Positions 7,619-18,129 of a stretch of DNA of 64,000 nucleotides are shown here, piece after piece. The notes beneath the pieces are model-generated. The model searched no databases. It was not told where the DNA came from and saw only the letters and a list, made by a program, of their open reading frames with translations. This stretch comes from Cupriavidus plantarum (GTDB taxonomy: Bacteria > Pseudomonadota > Gammaproteobacteria > Burkholderiales > Burkholderiaceae). Within the stretch, counting starts at the first letter, position 1. Every line of letters begins with the position of its first letter. The translations under genes and the position numbers were made by a program. Where the stretch lies: assembly GCF_905397285.1 (NCBI RefSeq), contig NZ_CAJPUX010000001.1, forward strand, positions 1,860,001 to 1,924,000, in the 5' to 3' direction.

Positions 7619-9056
7619 TGCCACCTGCCTTCTTGCCACCTGCCGTGTTGCCGCCCACCTTCCTGTCACGCTCTTCGCCGTCGGTCTCGTCGGTCTCGTC
7701 GGTCTCGTCGGTCTCGTCGGTCTCGTCGGTCTCGTCGGTCTCGTCGGTCTCGTCGTCCTCGTCGTCCTCGTCGTCCTCGTCGTCCTCGTCGTCCTCGTCG
7801 TCCTCGTCGTCCTCGTCGTCCTCGTCGTCCTCGTCCTCGCCTCCGCCGATATATAGCCCATTGGCATCGTACTGTGAGGCATCGAAGGCGCCGTCATCGT
7901 CCTCCTCGCCCTCGTACCCTTCGAAATCGAGGGCATCGATCAGCGCCTGGAGGTCCTCGGGGGGCGGGGCTTCCCAGGATATCTTGCGGCCCGTGGCGGG
8001 ATGGATGAGGCCGAGCCGGTAGGCATGCAGCGCCTGCCGCGTGAACGGCACCGGCAGCGGCACGCGAATGGCCGGACGTTGGCCGCGTTGCGTAGCCTTG
8101 TGGTAGACGGGGTCGCCCAGCAGCGGATGACCGATCGACTCGAAGTGCACGCGGATCTGATGCGTGCGGCCCGTCTCGAGCTGGCATTCCACGTACGAAA
8201 CCTTCGACCGCCCCAGCGGCACCGTCGCCAACGTACGGAAATGCGTCCGCGACGGCTTGCCGCTGTTCGTGTGGACGATGGCCATGCGCGTCCGCTCGCG
8301 CGGATCGCGGCCGATCGGCGCGTCGATCGTGCCCTCGTCGGGCGTCTGCCCCCACACCAGCGCGATATACGTCCGCTTGACCGTGCGCGCCTGCAACTGA
8401 CGCACGAGGTCCGTCTGCGCCGTGAGCGTGCGCGCCACGACCATCAGCCCAGAGGTCTCCTTGTCGAGCCGATGGACGATACCGGCGCGCGGCAGCGAAG
8501 ACGAACCCGGATAGCGATACAGCAGCCCATTGAGCACCGTCCCGCTCCAGTTGCCCGCCGCCGGATGCACGACGAGCCCGGCCGGCTTGTCGATGACGAG
8601 CAGCGTCGCGTCTTCGTAGACGACGTCCAGCGGCACATCCTCCGCCGTGAAGGCATGGGTCTCGGGCGACGCCTGCGGCTGGATGTCGATGCGCTGCCCC
8701 ATCTGGACGGCATCCTTGGCGCGCCGGGGCTCGCCATCCACGCGCACGGCGCCGTCCTCGATCCATTGCTGGATCCGGCTGCGCGAAAATTCCTTGAAAT
8801 GCCGGGCGAGCAGTTTGTCGAGACGTTCGCCATGTGCGGCACTATCGACCTCGAGTGTCAGCGGCGCCATATCCGACTGCGCCGGCATGGCGCCGGAGGC
8901 GCTTCCGTCGGCCTCGTCGCCGGCATCATCGTCGGTGTCGTCGAGCTCGGGATCGGTCAATTCCGTGGGCGCGAGCCGGTTGCGTTCGCGGGGTACCCCT
9001 GCAATGCCGTTTTCGGGCTGGGGGGTTGGGCTATAATGCTTGGCGCTATTTTTCAT
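7605..9056 (-). CDS. rluD: 23S rRNA pseudouridine(1911/1915/1917) synthase RluD with an acidic repeat tail
   Basis: Converts three uridines in helix 69 of 23S rRNA to pseudouridine. The predicted 483-residue protein starts at 9056 ([10 protein letters not shown]). An acidic, low-complexity N-terminal leader (to about residue 70) precedes an S4-like domain ([12 protein letters not shown]). The catalytic domain has the HRLDKETSG aspartate motif and the GRTHQIRVH motif. It is longer than the usual 320-360 residues because of this leader and a C-terminal tail of 9 DED-type and 8 DET-type tripeptides, followed by a Lys/Gly-rich end ([18 protein letters not shown]). The start lies 16 bases from the divergent bamD start, and the bamD -10 box lies inside the rluD 5' coding region. 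A shorter start further in is possible. Confidence 0.88.
   Translation of the reverse strand: MKNSAKHYSPTPQPENGIAGVPRERNRLAPTELTDPELDDTDDDAGDEADGSASGAMPAQSDMAPLTLEVDSAAHGERLDKLLARHFKEFSRSRIQQWIEDGAVRVDGEPRRAKDAVQMGQRIDIQPQASPETHAFTAEDVPLDVVYEDATLLVIDKPAGLVVHPAAGNWSGTVLNGLLYRYPGSSSLPRAGIVHRLDKETSGLMVVARTLTAQTDLVRQLQARTVKRTYIALVWGQTPDEGTIDAPIGRDPRERTRMAIVHTNSGKPSRTHFRTLATVPLGRSKVSYVECQLETGRTHQIRVHFESIGHPLLGDPVYHKATQRGQRPAIRVPLPVPFTRQALHAYRLGLIHPATGRKISWEAPPPEDLQALIDALDFEGYEGEEDDDGAFDASQYDANGLYIGGGEDEDDEDDEDDEDDEDDEDDEDDEDDEDDETDETDETDETDETDETDETDETDGEERDRKVGGNTAGGKKAGGNGRR
7683..7835. repeat. Seventeen tandem 9-base repeats in the 3' end of rluD
   Basis: On the plus strand, eight copies of GGTCTCGTC (7683-7754) run directly into nine copies of GTCCTCGTC (7755-7835) with no interruption. 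The unit is three codons, so copy changes keep the rluD frame and only alter the number of Asp-Glu-Thr or Asp-Glu-Asp tripeptides. The two blocks differ at one or two bases per unit, suggesting one ancestral array that split by substitution and was then homogenised. The tract also keeps other frames open and creates artefactual reading frames. Confidence 0.95.
9032..9037 (+). promoter_or_regulatory. Putative bamD promoter -10 element
   Basis: A perfect TATAAT lies 36 bases before the bamD ATG. No good -35 hexamer is visible at 16-18 bases spacing, so the call rests on the -10 and on position. It overlaps the first codons of the divergent rluD. Confidence 0.45.
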
Positions 9057-9072
9057 CCGGGATAGGTTGCCC

Positions 9073-9942
9073 ATGCATTTGCAGAGCACAGAATTGCAGA
9101 GCACTAAAAAGCTGAGCACCAAGAGCACTAAGCGCGCCGACTGGCGCGCCAGAGTTGGAGCCATGTTGCTCGCAGGCGGCTGCGTGCTGCTGTCCGCGTG
9201 CGGCCTGCTTGGGGACCAGCCTGACGAAACGGCTGGCTGGTCGGCCAACAAATTATATTCGGAAGCCAAGGACGCGCTCGACGGCGGCGACTATACGCGA
9301 GCGGTCAAGCTGTACGAAAAGCTCGAAGGACGCTATCCGTTCGGCCGTTATGCGCAGCAGGCGCAGATCGACACCGCGTACGCGAACTACCGTGACGGCG
9401 AAACCGCCGCCGCGCTCGCCGCGATCGACCGCTTCATCCAGCTGCATCCGAGCCATCCGAACATCGATTACGCCTACTACCTCAAGGGGCTGATCAACTT
9501 CAACGACAACCTCGGCTGGCTGGGCCGGTTCTCGGGGCAGGATCTCAGCGAACGCGACCCGAAGGCGGCCAAGGCGGCGTTCGACGCGTTCAACACGCTG
9601 GTCACGCGCTTCCCGGACAGCAAGTACACCGAGGATGCGCGCCAGCGCATGCAGTACATCGTCAACGCCCTGGCGCAGCACGAGGTGCACGCCGCGCGCT
9701 ACTACTATCGCCGCGGCGCCTACCTGGCCGCCGTGAACCGCGCCCAGCAGTCGCTCAAGGAATACGACGGCGCGCCGGCGAACGAAGAAGCGCTGTACAT
9801 CATGATCCGTTCGTACGACTCGCTCGGCATGAAGGATCTGCGCGACGATACGGCCCGCGTGATGGAACACAACTATCCCAACAGCGATTTCATCAAGTAC
9901 GGTGAGCGCCGGAAGGACAAGTCTTGGTGGGAAGTGTTCTGA
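9073..9942 (+). CDS. bamD: Outer membrane protein assembly factor BamD (ComL) lipoprotein
   Basis: Essential lipoprotein of the BAM complex, which folds beta-barrel proteins into the outer membrane. The ATG at 9073 gives 289 residues; the frame is open to 9040 but that part is in the promoter. After a charged N-terminus, a hydrophobic segment ends in the lipobox LLSAC, so the mature N-terminal cysteine would be near residue 41. A second ATG at 9163, just before the hydrophobic segment, is a possible start. Tetratricopeptide-like repeats follow ([48 protein letters not shown] and later units), as in the five-TPR BamD fold. A strong terminator follows 18 bases after the stop. Confidence 0.93.
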   Translation: MHLQSTELQSTKKLSTKSTKRADWRARVGAMLLAGGCVLLSACGLLGDQPDETAGWSANKLYSEAKDALDGGDYTRAVKLYEKLEGRYPFGRYAQQAQIDTAYANYRDGETAAALAAIDRFIQLHPSHPNIDYAYYLKGLINFNDNLGWLGRFSGQDLSERDPKAAKAAFDAFNTLVTRFPDSKYTEDARQRMQYIVNALAQHEVHAARYYYRRGAYLAAVNRAQQSLKEYDGAPANEEALYIMIRSYDSLGMKDLRDDTARVMEHNYPNSDFIKYGERRKDKSWWEVF

Positions 9943-9960
9943 CAGGCTGACGCCAACGTA

Positions 9961-9989
9961 AAAAAACCTCGCGCAAGCGAGGTTTTTTT
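9961..9989. terminator. Bidirectional intrinsic terminator between bamD and dinG
   Basis: A-tract, then CCTCGC (9967-9972), loop GCAA, GCGAGG (9977-9982), then a run of seven T. The symmetric A and T tracts let it end both bamD on the plus strand and dinG on the minus strand. Confidence 0.93.
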
Positions 9990-10020
9990 ATGCCTTGGGT
10001 GTGTGCCTCGTCTATTGGGC

Positions 10021-12258
10021 TCACGCCTTCGGCGCCCGCAGATCCTCGAGGAACTTGATCACGGTTGCCGCCTCGCGCGTCCGCGTGAACGGCGGCAGGC
10101 TTTGCCAGATCTGGCGCCCATAGGGTTTCTCGACCAGACGCATATCGCAGATCGCCAGCACGCCTCTATCGGATTCCGAGCGGATCAGCCGCCCCGCCCC
10201 CTGCTTGAGCGTGATGACCGCATGCGGCAGCTGGTGGACCGCGAACGGGCTCAGGCCCTTCTTCTGCAGCACCTCCATGCGCGCGGCGAGCACGGGGTCA
10301 TCGGGCGGCGCGAACGGCAGCTTGTCGATGATCACGAGGGATAGTGCCTCGCCACGGACATCGACGCCCTCCCAGAAACTCTGGCTGCCGACGAGCACCG
10401 CATTACCGAGCTCCCGGAAGCGGTCGAGCAGTTCGGTGCGGCTGGCCTGCCCCTGCACGAGCAGCGGCAGTTCCAGCCCGCGCTCCGCGAACGCGTCGTA
10501 CAGCATGTCGGAGGCCTTCTGCACCGCGCGAAGCGTCGTGCAGAGCAGGAACGTGCGGCCGCCCGCCGCTTCGATCAGCGGCAGCGCGCGCTCGACGACG
10601 GCTTCGGTGAAGTTCGGGGCCTGCGGCTGCGGCATGTCGCGCGGCACGTAGAGCAGGCCCTGCGACGCGTAGTCGAACGGGCTAGGCAGCGTCAGCGAGC
10701 GGTCCTTGTCCAGACCGAGCTGCGCGGCGTAATGGGCGAAATTGCCCTTTACCGACAGCGTGGCCGACGTGAAGACCCATGCGCGCGGCTGCCCTTCGCG
10801 CTGCCGCGTGAAGATCGGGGCAATGGACAGCGGCGTGCGATGCAGCTGGACCGACTGGGAGAAGACTTCGACCCAGCGCACAGTTTCGGGGCCGGCGGCC
10901 TTTCTCGCGTCGGTGGCCGCGGGCGTGGCGGTGGCCGTTGCGGCGTCGGTCGCTGCGTCGGTCGTGGCCGCCTCATCGCCGGCCTTGGGTTCCGGCGTGG
11001 GCGCGGCCGCGGAGACCGCATCGTTGCGCCACGCGGTCAGACGTTGCGAGAGTTCCACCGCGCGCCGGTGGCATTGCTCGAGCGACTCCGCGCGCTCGGC
11101 CTGGCTCTCCAGCGCCTCCACGAAATCGCCGAGCGCGGCGTCCACCGCATCGAGCGTCTCGAAGAACGGTTCGCGCATGCGCGGGTCCGACTCGATCTGG
11201 CCGACGGCCAGCCGCATGTTGTCGCGACCGAAGACGAGCCGCAGATCGCGGGTGGCGCGCTCGAGCGGCGCGCCGAGCGCGACCCAGTCCACCGCGTCAC
11301 GCGCGTGCGACAGGCCTTCCGCGACCGTATCGCGCGCGATCTCGAGCAACTGGCTCGTGGAAAGCGTGTCGCCGAAGAATAGCGTCGCGGTTTCCGGAAG
11401 CTGGTGCGCCTCGTCGAAGATCACGGTGTTCGCGGCCGGCAGCAACTCGGCCATGCCCGTGTCGCGCAGCACCACGTCCGCGAAGAACAGGTGGTGGTTC
11501 ACGACCACCACGTCCGCCTGCTGCGCCTCCTTGCGGGCGCGCATGACGAAGCATTCCTTGTAGTTCGGGCATTCGCTGCCGAGGCAGTTGTCGCGCGTCG
11601 ACGTGACCAGCTGCCAGACCGGCGCGTTCTCCGGGACGGCCGACAGTTCGGCCTTGTCACCGGACGCCGACGTCTTGGCGAATTTCGAAATATCGCGCAG
11701 CCACGCCACGTCCTGCTTCGACGCGAGGCGGCCATTGGCCTGCGCGCGTTCGAGGTGGTAATGACACACGTAGTTCGCACGGCCCTTGAGCAGCGACACC
11801 GACACCGGCACGTTCAACGCGTGCCGCACGGTCGGAATATCGCGCAGGAAGAGCTGGTCCTGGAGGTTCTTGGTCCCCGTGGAGAGGATCACCTTGCCGC
11901 CCCACAGCATCGCGGGAACAAGGTAGGCGTAGGTCTTGCCGGTGCCCGTGCCGGCCTCGACGATCACGGTGTCGTGTTCGGCGATGGCGCCCGCTACCGC
12001 TTCGGCCATCTGCTGCTGCGAGGCGCGCGGACGATAACCGGGAATCGCGCTCGCGAGCGTGCCCGTCTCCGCGAAAATCTTGCCGAGTTGCTGGGCCTGC
12101 GTGGCCAGTTGCGCCGCGGTCGCGGCGCGCAGCTCGGACGCCAGGCCGGCGGCTTCGTCGCCGGCGGCGGGGTCACCGCCCTCTTCGGGCGGCAGGGCGG
12201 TAAGGTCTGACACTATGGGGGATGGTTCTCTGTACGCTGTAGGGACCGTGCCGGTCAT
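10021..12258 (-). CDS. DinG/YoaA-type ATP-dependent DNA helicase
   Basis: XPD-like superfamily 2 helicase with an iron-sulfur cluster, expected to act 5' to 3' on damaged or R-loop DNA. The 745-residue protein has the Walker A motif EAGTGTGKT (about residue 100), the four cluster cysteines (VCHYH, DNCLGSECPNYKEC), the DEAH box (VIFDEAHQL) and helicase motifs near the C-terminus (GSQSFWEGVD and QGAGRLIRS). A low-complexity Ala/Thr/Asp insert (roughly residues 420-450) interrupts the middle. The ATG at 12258 overlaps the stop of the upstream YdcH-like gene in an ATGA arrangement, which supports this start and translational coupling. Confidence 0.9.
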   Translation of the reverse strand: MTGTVPTAYREPSPIVSDLTALPPEEGGDPAAGDEAAGLASELRAATAAQLATQAQQLGKIFAETGTLASAIPGYRPRASQQQMAEAVAGAIAEHDTVIVEAGTGTGKTYAYLVPAMLWGGKVILSTGTKNLQDQLFLRDIPTVRHALNVPVSVSLLKGRANYVCHYHLERAQANGRLASKQDVAWLRDISKFAKTSASGDKAELSAVPENAPVWQLVTSTRDNCLGSECPNYKECFVMRARKEAQQADVVVVNHHLFFADVVLRDTGMAELLPAANTVIFDEAHQLPETATLFFGDTLSTSQLLEIARDTVAEGLSHARDAVDWVALGAPLERATRDLRLVFGRDNMRLAVGQIESDPRMREPFFETLDAVDAALGDFVEALESQAERAESLEQCHRRAVELSQRLTAWRNDAVSAAAPTPEPKAGDEAATTDAATDAATATATPAATDARKAAGPETVRWVEVFSQSVQLHRTPLSIAPIFTRQREGQPRAWVFTSATLSVKGNFAHYAAQLGLDKDRSLTLPSPFDYASQGLLYVPRDMPQPQAPNFTEAVVERALPLIEAAGGRTFLLCTTLRAVQKASDMLYDAFAERGLELPLLVQGQASRTELLDRFRELGNAVLVGSQSFWEGVDVRGEALSLVIIDKLPFAPPDDPVLAARMEVLQKKGLSPFAVHQLPHAVITLKQGAGRLIRSESDRGVLAICDMRLVEKPYGRQIWQSLPPFTRTREAATVIKFLEDLRAPKA

Positions 12259-12458
12259 GCCGGTACATCGGGTTCGAGTTGTAGCTGCAGCAGCATGATC
12301 GCGTCCTTGAGCTTGAGGCGCCGTTTCTTCAGGCGCCGCAGCTGCAGTTCGTCGTGCGCGGCATCCGCGGACAGACGATCGATCAGGTAATCGAGGTCGC
12401 GATGTTCGATCTGCAATTCGATGATCCGCCGAGAGACGGTATTGAGGTTGTCGTCCAT
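12255..12458 (-). CDS. YdcH/SlyX-like DUF465 small coiled-coil protein
   Basis: A 67-residue protein starting MDDNLNTVSR. It is almost entirely helical and charged, with the family pattern RIIELQIEHRDLDYLID followed by a basic RRLKKRRLKLKD segment, as in the DUF465 (YdcH) family. The function of that family is unknown. An in-frame ATG at 12515 would add 19 residues (MDAQVGRYGRDDKRRDDTH) that do not look like the family, so the inner start is chosen. It overlaps the dinG start by 4 bases. Confidence 0.8.
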   Translation of the reverse strand: MDDNLNTVSRRIIELQIEHRDLDYLIDRLSADAAHDELQLRRLKKRRLKLKDAIMLLQLQLEPDVPA

Positions 12459-12527
12459 ATGCGTATCGTCCCGCCGCTTATCGTCCCGCCCGTATCTTCC
12501 AACCTGCGCGTCCAACCTGCGGCCCGC

Positions 12528-13280
12528 TCAGAACCCGAACGGGCTCGGCGTGCTGCCACCCGGATTCTGCTTCTGCTTCGCGTTCTCGCGGCGCTCGTCC
12601 AGCGCCTTCTGACGCTCGGCGGCCTGCCGCTGCTTCTCTTCGAACGCCTTGACGTTCTCCTGCCGCTGACGCGCCTGCTCGGCGCCCTTCTGCTGGGCCT
12701 CCTTCACGCGCGCGTCGAAATCGGCCTGCTTCTGCTGGAATGCCTGCGCATTCGCGGCGCGGGACGGCGCATCGGCGGCGCGCTGCGCGTCGCGCAACTG
12801 CTGCTCCTGCTGCTTGCGGTCATAGGCGGCGCGGCTCGCCGCCTCGTTGGCCGCGCGGCCCGGCTGGCCCGCTTCGTACTCGGCGCGGCGGATCGCCTGC
12901 TCGCGGTCGCGCGTGGCGGCCTTGTAAGCGCGCTCCGCGTCGCCGACATCGAGTTCGCGCTTGCGTAGCACGTGCAGTTCCGCGCGCTGCTCATCCTGCG
13001 CCTTCTCGATGCAGCGGTTCACCAGAAACTTGCTGTAGCACTCGCGCTCGGCGAGCGCGAACCGGTAGTTCGTCCAGGCGCGCGCATCGCCGATCGCCTT
13101 GCGTTCGCCTTCGAAGTCGCGCTTGACGGGCACCTCCGCCCCCTGCGGCGCGGAAGCCTGCGCATACGCGGTGGACAGGGGCGCGATCGCCGCGGCCAGC
13201 AGCAGGCTCAGCGCGAGCAAGGGACGGAGCATGGGAGGCATACGGCCGGCGATGGCAGCCATTCGGAAGGTCACGATCAT
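12528..13280 (-). CDS. Hypothetical exported coiled-coil protein
   Basis: Predicted 250-residue protein with an N-terminal signal peptide (hydrophobic [19 protein letters not shown], cleavage probably after AYAQA). The mature part is extremely rich in Ala, Glu, Gln, Lys and Arg and should form long helices or coiled coils (residues 90-240). It has a conserved-looking cysteine pair early on ([16 protein letters not shown]), which could be a disulfide in the periplasm. The tail is [12 protein letters not shown]. Several in-frame ATGs (13280, 13262, 13241, 13232) precede the hydrophobic core, so the exact start is uncertain. Proteins of this shape are common and uncharacterised in Burkholderiales. 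Confidence 0.72.
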   Translation of the reverse strand: MIVTFRMAAIAGRMPPMLRPLLALSLLLAAAIAPLSTAYAQASAPQGAEVPVKRDFEGERKAIGDARAWTNYRFALAERECYSKFLVNRCIEKAQDEQRAELHVLRKRELDVGDAERAYKAATRDREQAIRRAEYEAGQPGRAANEAASRAAYDRKQQEQQLRDAQRAADAPSRAANAQAFQQKQADFDARVKEAQQKGAEQARQRQENVKAFEEKQRQAAERQKALDERRENAKQKQNPGGSTPSPFGF

Positions 13281-13434
13281 GGTCGCGATTCTAGCATCCG
13301 GCACTCCCTCGGCACTCCCTCGGCCGTCCCGCGGGCGCCTCGTCACGAACAACGATGCAAAAGCACGCCTTACGTCACTGGACCGCCGTCGCGCTTGTGG
13401 CAAAATGCCCCGCTTTCGACCGACTGTTTTCCCG

Positions 13435-15798
13435 ATGTCCAACTTGCCTGCTTCCGTCACGCAAAAGATTGTTTCGCTGATTGCGACCGAACTGTCCGTG
13501 CAGCCCCGTCAGGTGGCCGCGGCCGTGGAACTGCTGGACGAAGGCGCGACCGTGCCCTTCATCGCCCGCTACCGCAAGGAAGTGACCGGCAATCTGGATG
13601 ACACGCAGCTGCGTAATCTCGAAGAGCGCCTGCTGTATCTGCGCGACATGGAAGACCGCCGCGCGACGATCCTCGCCTCGATCGAGGAACAGGGCAAGCT
13701 GACCGACGAGCTGCGCGCCGCCATCGAGGCCGCCGATACCAAGCAGACGCTCGAGGATCTGTACCTCCCCTACAAGCCGAAGCGCCGCACGCGCGCCCAG
13801 ATCGCGCGCGAATGCGGCCTGGAGCCGCTGGCGCAGGCATTGCTCGCCGACCCGACGCTGGACCCGCAGGCCGAGGCGACCAAGTTCGTCAACGGCAACC
13901 CGACCGCGGACGGCGGCGTGCCCGACGTCAAGGCCGCGCTCGATGGCGCGCGCGACATCCTGTCCGAACAGTTCGGGGAAACCGCCGACCTGCTCGGCAA
14001 GCTCCGCGAGCATCTGTGGAACAACGGCGTGGTGACTTCCACCGTGATGGAAGGCAAGGAGACCGCCGAGGAAGAGAAATTCCGCGACTACTACCAGTAC
14101 AGCGAGACCATCCGCACGGTGCCGTCGCATCGCGCGCTGGCGCTCTTCCGTGGCCGCAATGCGGGTGTGCTGATGGTCAAACTCGGCCTTGGCGAGGAAC
14201 AGGACGCGATGGTGCCGCATCCATGCGAAGGCATGATCGCGCGCCATGTGGGCATCCAGAACCTGAACCGCCCTGCCGACAAGTGGCTCGGCGACGTGTG
14301 CCGCTGGTGCTGGCGCGTCAAGGTGCAGCCGCATCTGGAGACCGAACTGCTGACGCAGCTGCGCGAAACCGCCGAGAACGAGGCGATCAAGGTGTTCGGC
14401 CGCAACCTGCACGAACTGCTGCTGGCCGCGCCTGCCGGCCCGAAGGCCGTGATGGGCGTGGACCCGGGCATCCGCACGGGCTGCAAGATCGCCGTGGTCG
14501 ATGCCACGGGCAAGCTGCTGGAAACCGCGACGATCTATCCGCATGAGCCGCGCCGCGACTGGAACGGATCGCTCGCCACGATGGCGCGCATGGCAAAGCA
14601 ACATGGCGTGGCGCTGGTGTCGATCGGCAACGGCACGGCCAGCCGCGAGACCGACAAGCTCGTGCAGGACCTGATGCGCAACATGCCCGAACTCAAGCTG
14701 ACCAAGATCGTGGTGAGCGAGGCCGGCGCTTCGGTGTACTCGGCGTCCGAGCTCGCGGCCAAGGAATTCCCGGACCTCGACGTATCGCTGCGCGGCGCGG
14801 TGTCGATCGCGCGCCGTCTGCAGGATCCGCTGGCCGAACTCGTCAAGATCGATCCGAAGTCGATCGGGGTGGGCCAGTACCAGCACGACGTGAACCAGCG
14901 CGAGCTGGCGCGGGCGCTGGACGCCGTGGTCGAGGACTGCGTGAACGCGGTGGGTGTCGATGTGAATACCGCCTCGGCGCCGCTGCTCGCGCGGGTGTCG
15001 GGGCTGAACACGGTGCTGGCGCGCAATATCGTGGAGTTCCGCGATGCCAACGGCGCGTTCTCCAACCGCGAGGCGCTCAGGAAGGTGCCGCGCCTCGGCG
15101 ACAAGACGTTCGAGCAGGCAGCGGGCTTTCTGCGGATCAACACGGGCGACAATCCGCTCGACCGGTCGTCGGTGCACCCGGAAGCGTATCCGGTGGTGCA
15201 GCGGATTCTGGACCACATCAAGAAGGGCCTGTCCGACGTGATGGGCAACCGCGAGGCGCTGCGTGGATTATCGGCGCAGCAGTTCACCGACGAGACCTTC
15301 GGCCTGCCGACGGTGCGGGACATCATCGGCGAACTGGAGAAGCCGGGACGCGATCCGCGTCCGGAGTTCAAGACCGCGACGTTCCAGGACGGCGTGGAGG
15401 ACGTGAAGGACCTGCAGCCGGGCATGGTGCTCGAAGGCGTGGTTACCAACGTGGCCGCGTTCGGCGCGTTCGTCGATATCGGCGTGCACCAGGACGGCCT
15501 GGTTCACATCTCGGCGCTGTCGACGAAGTTCGTCAAGGACGCGCACGAGGTGGTCAAGGCCGGCCAGATCGTGAAGGTCAAGGTGATGGAAGTGGACGTC
15601 AAGCGCAACCGGATTGGCCTGACGATGCGGCTGGACGACGAACCGGGACAGGCCGCGCCTCGCACGGGCGGCGGCGATCGGGGTGGCGACCGGGGCGGTC
15701 AACGCCATGGCGGCGGCAAGAACTTCGGCGGCGGTGGCCGCCGGGAGGCGGAACCGGCGGGCGCCATGGCAGCGGCCTTCGCCAAGCTGAAGCGGTAA
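13435..15798 (+). CDS. tex: Tex-family RNA-binding transcription accessory protein
   Basis: A 787-residue member of the Tex/Spt6-like family, which influences transcription and RNA metabolism. The ATG at 13435 ([20 protein letters not shown]) is the family-like start; the open frame upstream overlaps the divergent gene's control region. Domains in order: N-terminal helical Tex region with [12 protein letters not shown] (about 37-48), YqgF-like nuclease-fold domain with [12 protein letters not shown] (about 340), helix-hairpin-helix region ([15 protein letters not shown]), and an S1 RNA-binding domain ([27 protein letters not shown], about 663-735). A Gly/Arg-rich tail ([17 protein letters not shown]) follows. 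It ends 76 bp before the convergent kup stop. Confidence 0.94.
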   Translation: MSNLPASVTQKIVSLIATELSVQPRQVAAAVELLDEGATVPFIARYRKEVTGNLDDTQLRNLEERLLYLRDMEDRRATILASIEEQGKLTDELRAAIEAADTKQTLEDLYLPYKPKRRTRAQIARECGLEPLAQALLADPTLDPQAEATKFVNGNPTADGGVPDVKAALDGARDILSEQFGETADLLGKLREHLWNNGVVTSTVMEGKETAEEEKFRDYYQYSETIRTVPSHRALALFRGRNAGVLMVKLGLGEEQDAMVPHPCEGMIARHVGIQNLNRPADKWLGDVCRWCWRVKVQPHLETELLTQLRETAENEAIKVFGRNLHELLLAAPAGPKAVMGVDPGIRTGCKIAVVDATGKLLETATIYPHEPRRDWNGSLATMARMAKQHGVALVSIGNGTASRETDKLVQDLMRNMPELKLTKIVVSEAGASVYSASELAAKEFPDLDVSLRGAVSIARRLQDPLAELVKIDPKSIGVGQYQHDVNQRELARALDAVVEDCVNAVGVDVNTASAPLLARVSGLNTVLARNIVEFRDANGAFSNREALRKVPRLGDKTFEQAAGFLRINTGDNPLDRSSVHPEAYPVVQRILDHIKKGLSDVMGNREALRGLSAQQFTDETFGLPTVRDIIGELEKPGRDPRPEFKTATFQDGVEDVKDLQPGMVLEGVVTNVAAFGAFVDIGVHQDGLVHISALSTKFVKDAHEVVKAGQIVKVKVMEVDVKRNRIGLTMRLDDEPGQAAPRTGGGDRGGDRGGQRHGGGKNFGGGGRREAEPAGAMAAAFAKLKR

Positions 15799-15824
15799 CC
15801 GCTCTCCCCACCGCATCTCCCCCT

Positions 15825-15857
15825 CTCCCCTCTCCCTAAAAGTAAAGGAGAGGGGAG
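15825..15857. repeat. Inverted repeat between tex and kup
   Basis: CTCCCCTCTCC (15825-15835) and GGAGAGGGGAG (15847-15857) form an 11-base-pair perfect stem with an 11-base A-rich loop, between the convergent stops of tex (15798) and kup (15875). There is no U-run, so it is not a canonical intrinsic terminator, though it could stabilise both 3' ends. Similar CT/GA-rich hairpins are scattered between genes in Burkholderiales. Confidence 0.7.
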
Positions 15858-15874
15858 CAAACCCTCGGGGCTTG

Positions 15875-17776
15875 CTAGATCTCGACCTTCGTCCCCAACT
15901 CCACCACACGGTTCGCCGGAATCGAAAAGAAGTCCGACGGTTTCGCGCCGTTCTGATGCATCCACGCGAACAAGCTTTCGCGCCACATCGACATCCCCGG
16001 CAGTTTCGACGGAATCACCGACTCGCGGGCGATGAAGAACGAGGTTTCCATCAGCTCGAACTCCATGTTCAGCTTGCGCTGGGCAAGGTCGAGCACGCGC
16101 TGGACGTCCGGGGTTTCCTTGAAGCCATACTCGGACTTCAGGATGAACACCCCACCTCCAAGATCCTTGCACGTCAACCGGTGATCGTCGTCCACATACG
16201 GGATGTCCCGCGTGACGAAGCTCAGGAAGACCACGCGCTCGTGCAGGACGCGGTTGTGCTTCAGGTTGTGCAGCAGCGACACCGGCACCGACTCCGTATT
16301 GCCGGTCAGGAACACCGCCGTCCCCTCCACCCGATGCGGCGGATGGGCGAGCAGGCCCGCGATAAACGGCTCCAGCGGAATGCCGTCCTCCAGACTGCGC
16401 GCGCGCAGCAGCTTGCGGCCGCTGTACCAGGTCATCAGCAGGAAGAACGCCGCGCTGCCCATCAGCAGCGGGAACCAGCCGCCCTCCGCCACCTTCAGCA
16501 GGTTGGCCGAGAAGAACGTGAGGTCCACCAGCAGGAAGCCCGCGCTCAGCAGCGTGACGAACACGGGGTTCCACTTCCAGACACTGCGCATCACGAAGCC
16601 CGCGAGGAACGTCGTGATCAGCATCGTCGTGGTCACCGCGATGCCGTACGCGGCGGCAAGGTTCTCCGACTTCTTGAACGAAATGACCACCGCCACCACG
16701 AGCACCAGCAGGATCCAGTTGATCACCGGCAGGTAGATCTGGCCCATTTCCGCGGCCGACGTGTAGCGGATGCGCATGCGCGGCACGAAGCCGAGCTGGA
16801 TCGCCTGGCTGGTCAGCGAGAACGCGCCCGAGATCACGGCCTGCGAGGCGATGACCGTGGCGCAGGTGGCCAGCAGCACCATCGGCAGCAGCAGCGGGCC
16901 CGGGACCATCAGGTAGAACGGATTGCTGGCGGCTTCCGGATGCAGCAGGAGCATCGCGCCCTGGCCGAAGTAGTTGAGCATCAGGCTCGGCATCACGAGG
17001 ATGAACCAGCCGATGCGGATCGGCCGCGCGCCGAAATGACCCATGTCGATGTAGAGCGCTTCCGCCCCCGTCAGCACGAGGAACACCGCGCCGAGGACGA
17101 TGAACGCCTGCAGCGAATGCTCGATCAGGAAGTTAACGCCATACCAGGGGTTGATCGCCTTGAAGATCTCCGGCGACTGCATCACGTTGTAGATGCCGAG
17201 CAGGCCCAGCGTGACGAACCAGACGATCATGATCGGCCCGAACAGCTTGCCCACGGCCGCCGTCCCGTGCCGCTGGATCAGGAATAGCGCGATCAGGATG
17301 ATCAGCGTGATCGGGATCACGAAATGCGACAGCTGCGGCGCCGCGACCTCGAGGCCCTCCACCGCCGACAGCACGGAGATGGCCGGCGTGATCACCGCAT
17401 CCCCGTAGAACATGCAGGCGCCGAAGATCGCCAGCATCATCAGCAGCCGCGCCTTCCGCGACCGCGGCGCCGCGGTCCGCAGCACGAGGGCCATCAGGGC
17501 GAGCACCCCGCCCTCCCCATTGTTGTCGGCCCGCATCACGAACACGACGTACTTGAGCGAGACCACGATGATCATGGCCCAGAACAGCATCGAGATGACG
17601 CCAAGCACGGCATCGGGGCTGAACGGGATGCCATGTTCCTGGCTGAAGCACTCCTTGAGCGCGTAGAGCGGGCTGGTGCCGATGTCACCGAACACCACGC
17701 CGATGGCACCGAGGACGAGCGCGCGCGTGCTCGGACTTTCGACGAAGTAATGACTGGTTGCGGATTGGGTGGTCAT
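15875..17776 (-). CDS. kup: Low-affinity potassium uptake protein Kup
   Basis: Proton-coupled K+ importer of the KUP/HAK/KT family in the inner membrane. The 633-residue protein has about 12 hydrophobic segments in residues 15-440, starting with the family signature [20 protein letters not shown] (residues 23-42), and a cytosolic C-terminal domain of about 180 residues. An acidic/aromatic [19 protein letters not shown] stretch (about 110-130) matches the second conserved Kup motif. It converges on tex and is monocistronic, with a roughly 350-bp gap before the next gene on its 5' side. Confidence 0.95.
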   Translation of the reverse strand: MTTQSATSHYFVESPSTRALVLGAIGVVFGDIGTSPLYALKECFSQEHGIPFSPDAVLGVISMLFWAMIIVVSLKYVVFVMRADNNGEGGVLALMALVLRTAAPRSRKARLLMMLAIFGACMFYGDAVITPAISVLSAVEGLEVAAPQLSHFVIPITLIILIALFLIQRHGTAAVGKLFGPIMIVWFVTLGLLGIYNVMQSPEIFKAINPWYGVNFLIEHSLQAFIVLGAVFLVLTGAEALYIDMGHFGARPIRIGWFILVMPSLMLNYFGQGAMLLLHPEAASNPFYLMVPGPLLLPMVLLATCATVIASQAVISGAFSLTSQAIQLGFVPRMRIRYTSAAEMGQIYLPVINWILLVLVVAVVISFKKSENLAAAYGIAVTTTMLITTFLAGFVMRSVWKWNPVFVTLLSAGFLLVDLTFFSANLLKVAEGGWFPLLMGSAAFFLLMTWYSGRKLLRARSLEDGIPLEPFIAGLLAHPPHRVEGTAVFLTGNTESVPVSLLHNLKHNRVLHERVVFLSFVTRDIPYVDDDHRLTCKDLGGGVFILKSEYGFKETPDVQRVLDLAQRKLNMEFELMETSFFIARESVIPSKLPGMSMWRESLFAWMHQNGAKPSDFFSIPANRVVELGTKVEI

Positions 17777-18129
17777 GGTCAGGGTGTGATGGACCGGTCA
17801 GCGCCTCACTGCCCGCCCTCGCCGGGACCTGAGGTCTCGGCGACGCATCGGCGGGTTCTCTCTCACGCAAGTGGTTCCGGTCCGTCGGGCTTATCGCCTT
17901 CTTCGATGTGGATGTCTATTGCATTGCACAATTGCGCGCCATTCTAGAGGAAGTGCACCGTTACGACCACTGCTGGGCACCCCGGTCGGACCCGCGAGTG
18001 GCGCGGTCGACGCGTCAAGCATGGTGTGCGGCGCAGGGGAGGTCAAGGTCGGCGGCGCTTGATGCGGTTGTTGCGGGCCCGCGACAGGGCCGGGGTTGTC
18101 GCCATATTGTGACGACATATCGACTTGGG
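17777..18129. other. kup 5' leader and spacer to the liv cluster
   Basis: No gene is supported in these 353 bases. For kup, a TAGAAT at 17941-17946 (minus strand) could be a -10 box but lacks a convincing -35. Next to it the minus strand reads TTGTGCAATGCAATA (17917-17931), which resembles the PhaR-type TTGTGC-N3-GCACAA element of the phaP region but has a degenerate right arm. Near the livF end, TGTCG (18097-18101) and CGACA (18113-18117) form a short inverted repeat with no U-run. Confidence 0.4.

Noticed and set aside
7618..7936. An N-terminal extension of PgeF made of Thr-Arg-Thr and Thr-Arg-Pro tripeptides
   Set aside because: It is the rluD repeat array read in another frame. The conserved PgeF sequence begins at 7618 and the extension matches no family feature.
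13099..13434. A tex start at 13099
   Set aside because: This would run through the divergent gene's start and spacer. The family-like N-terminus begins at 13435.
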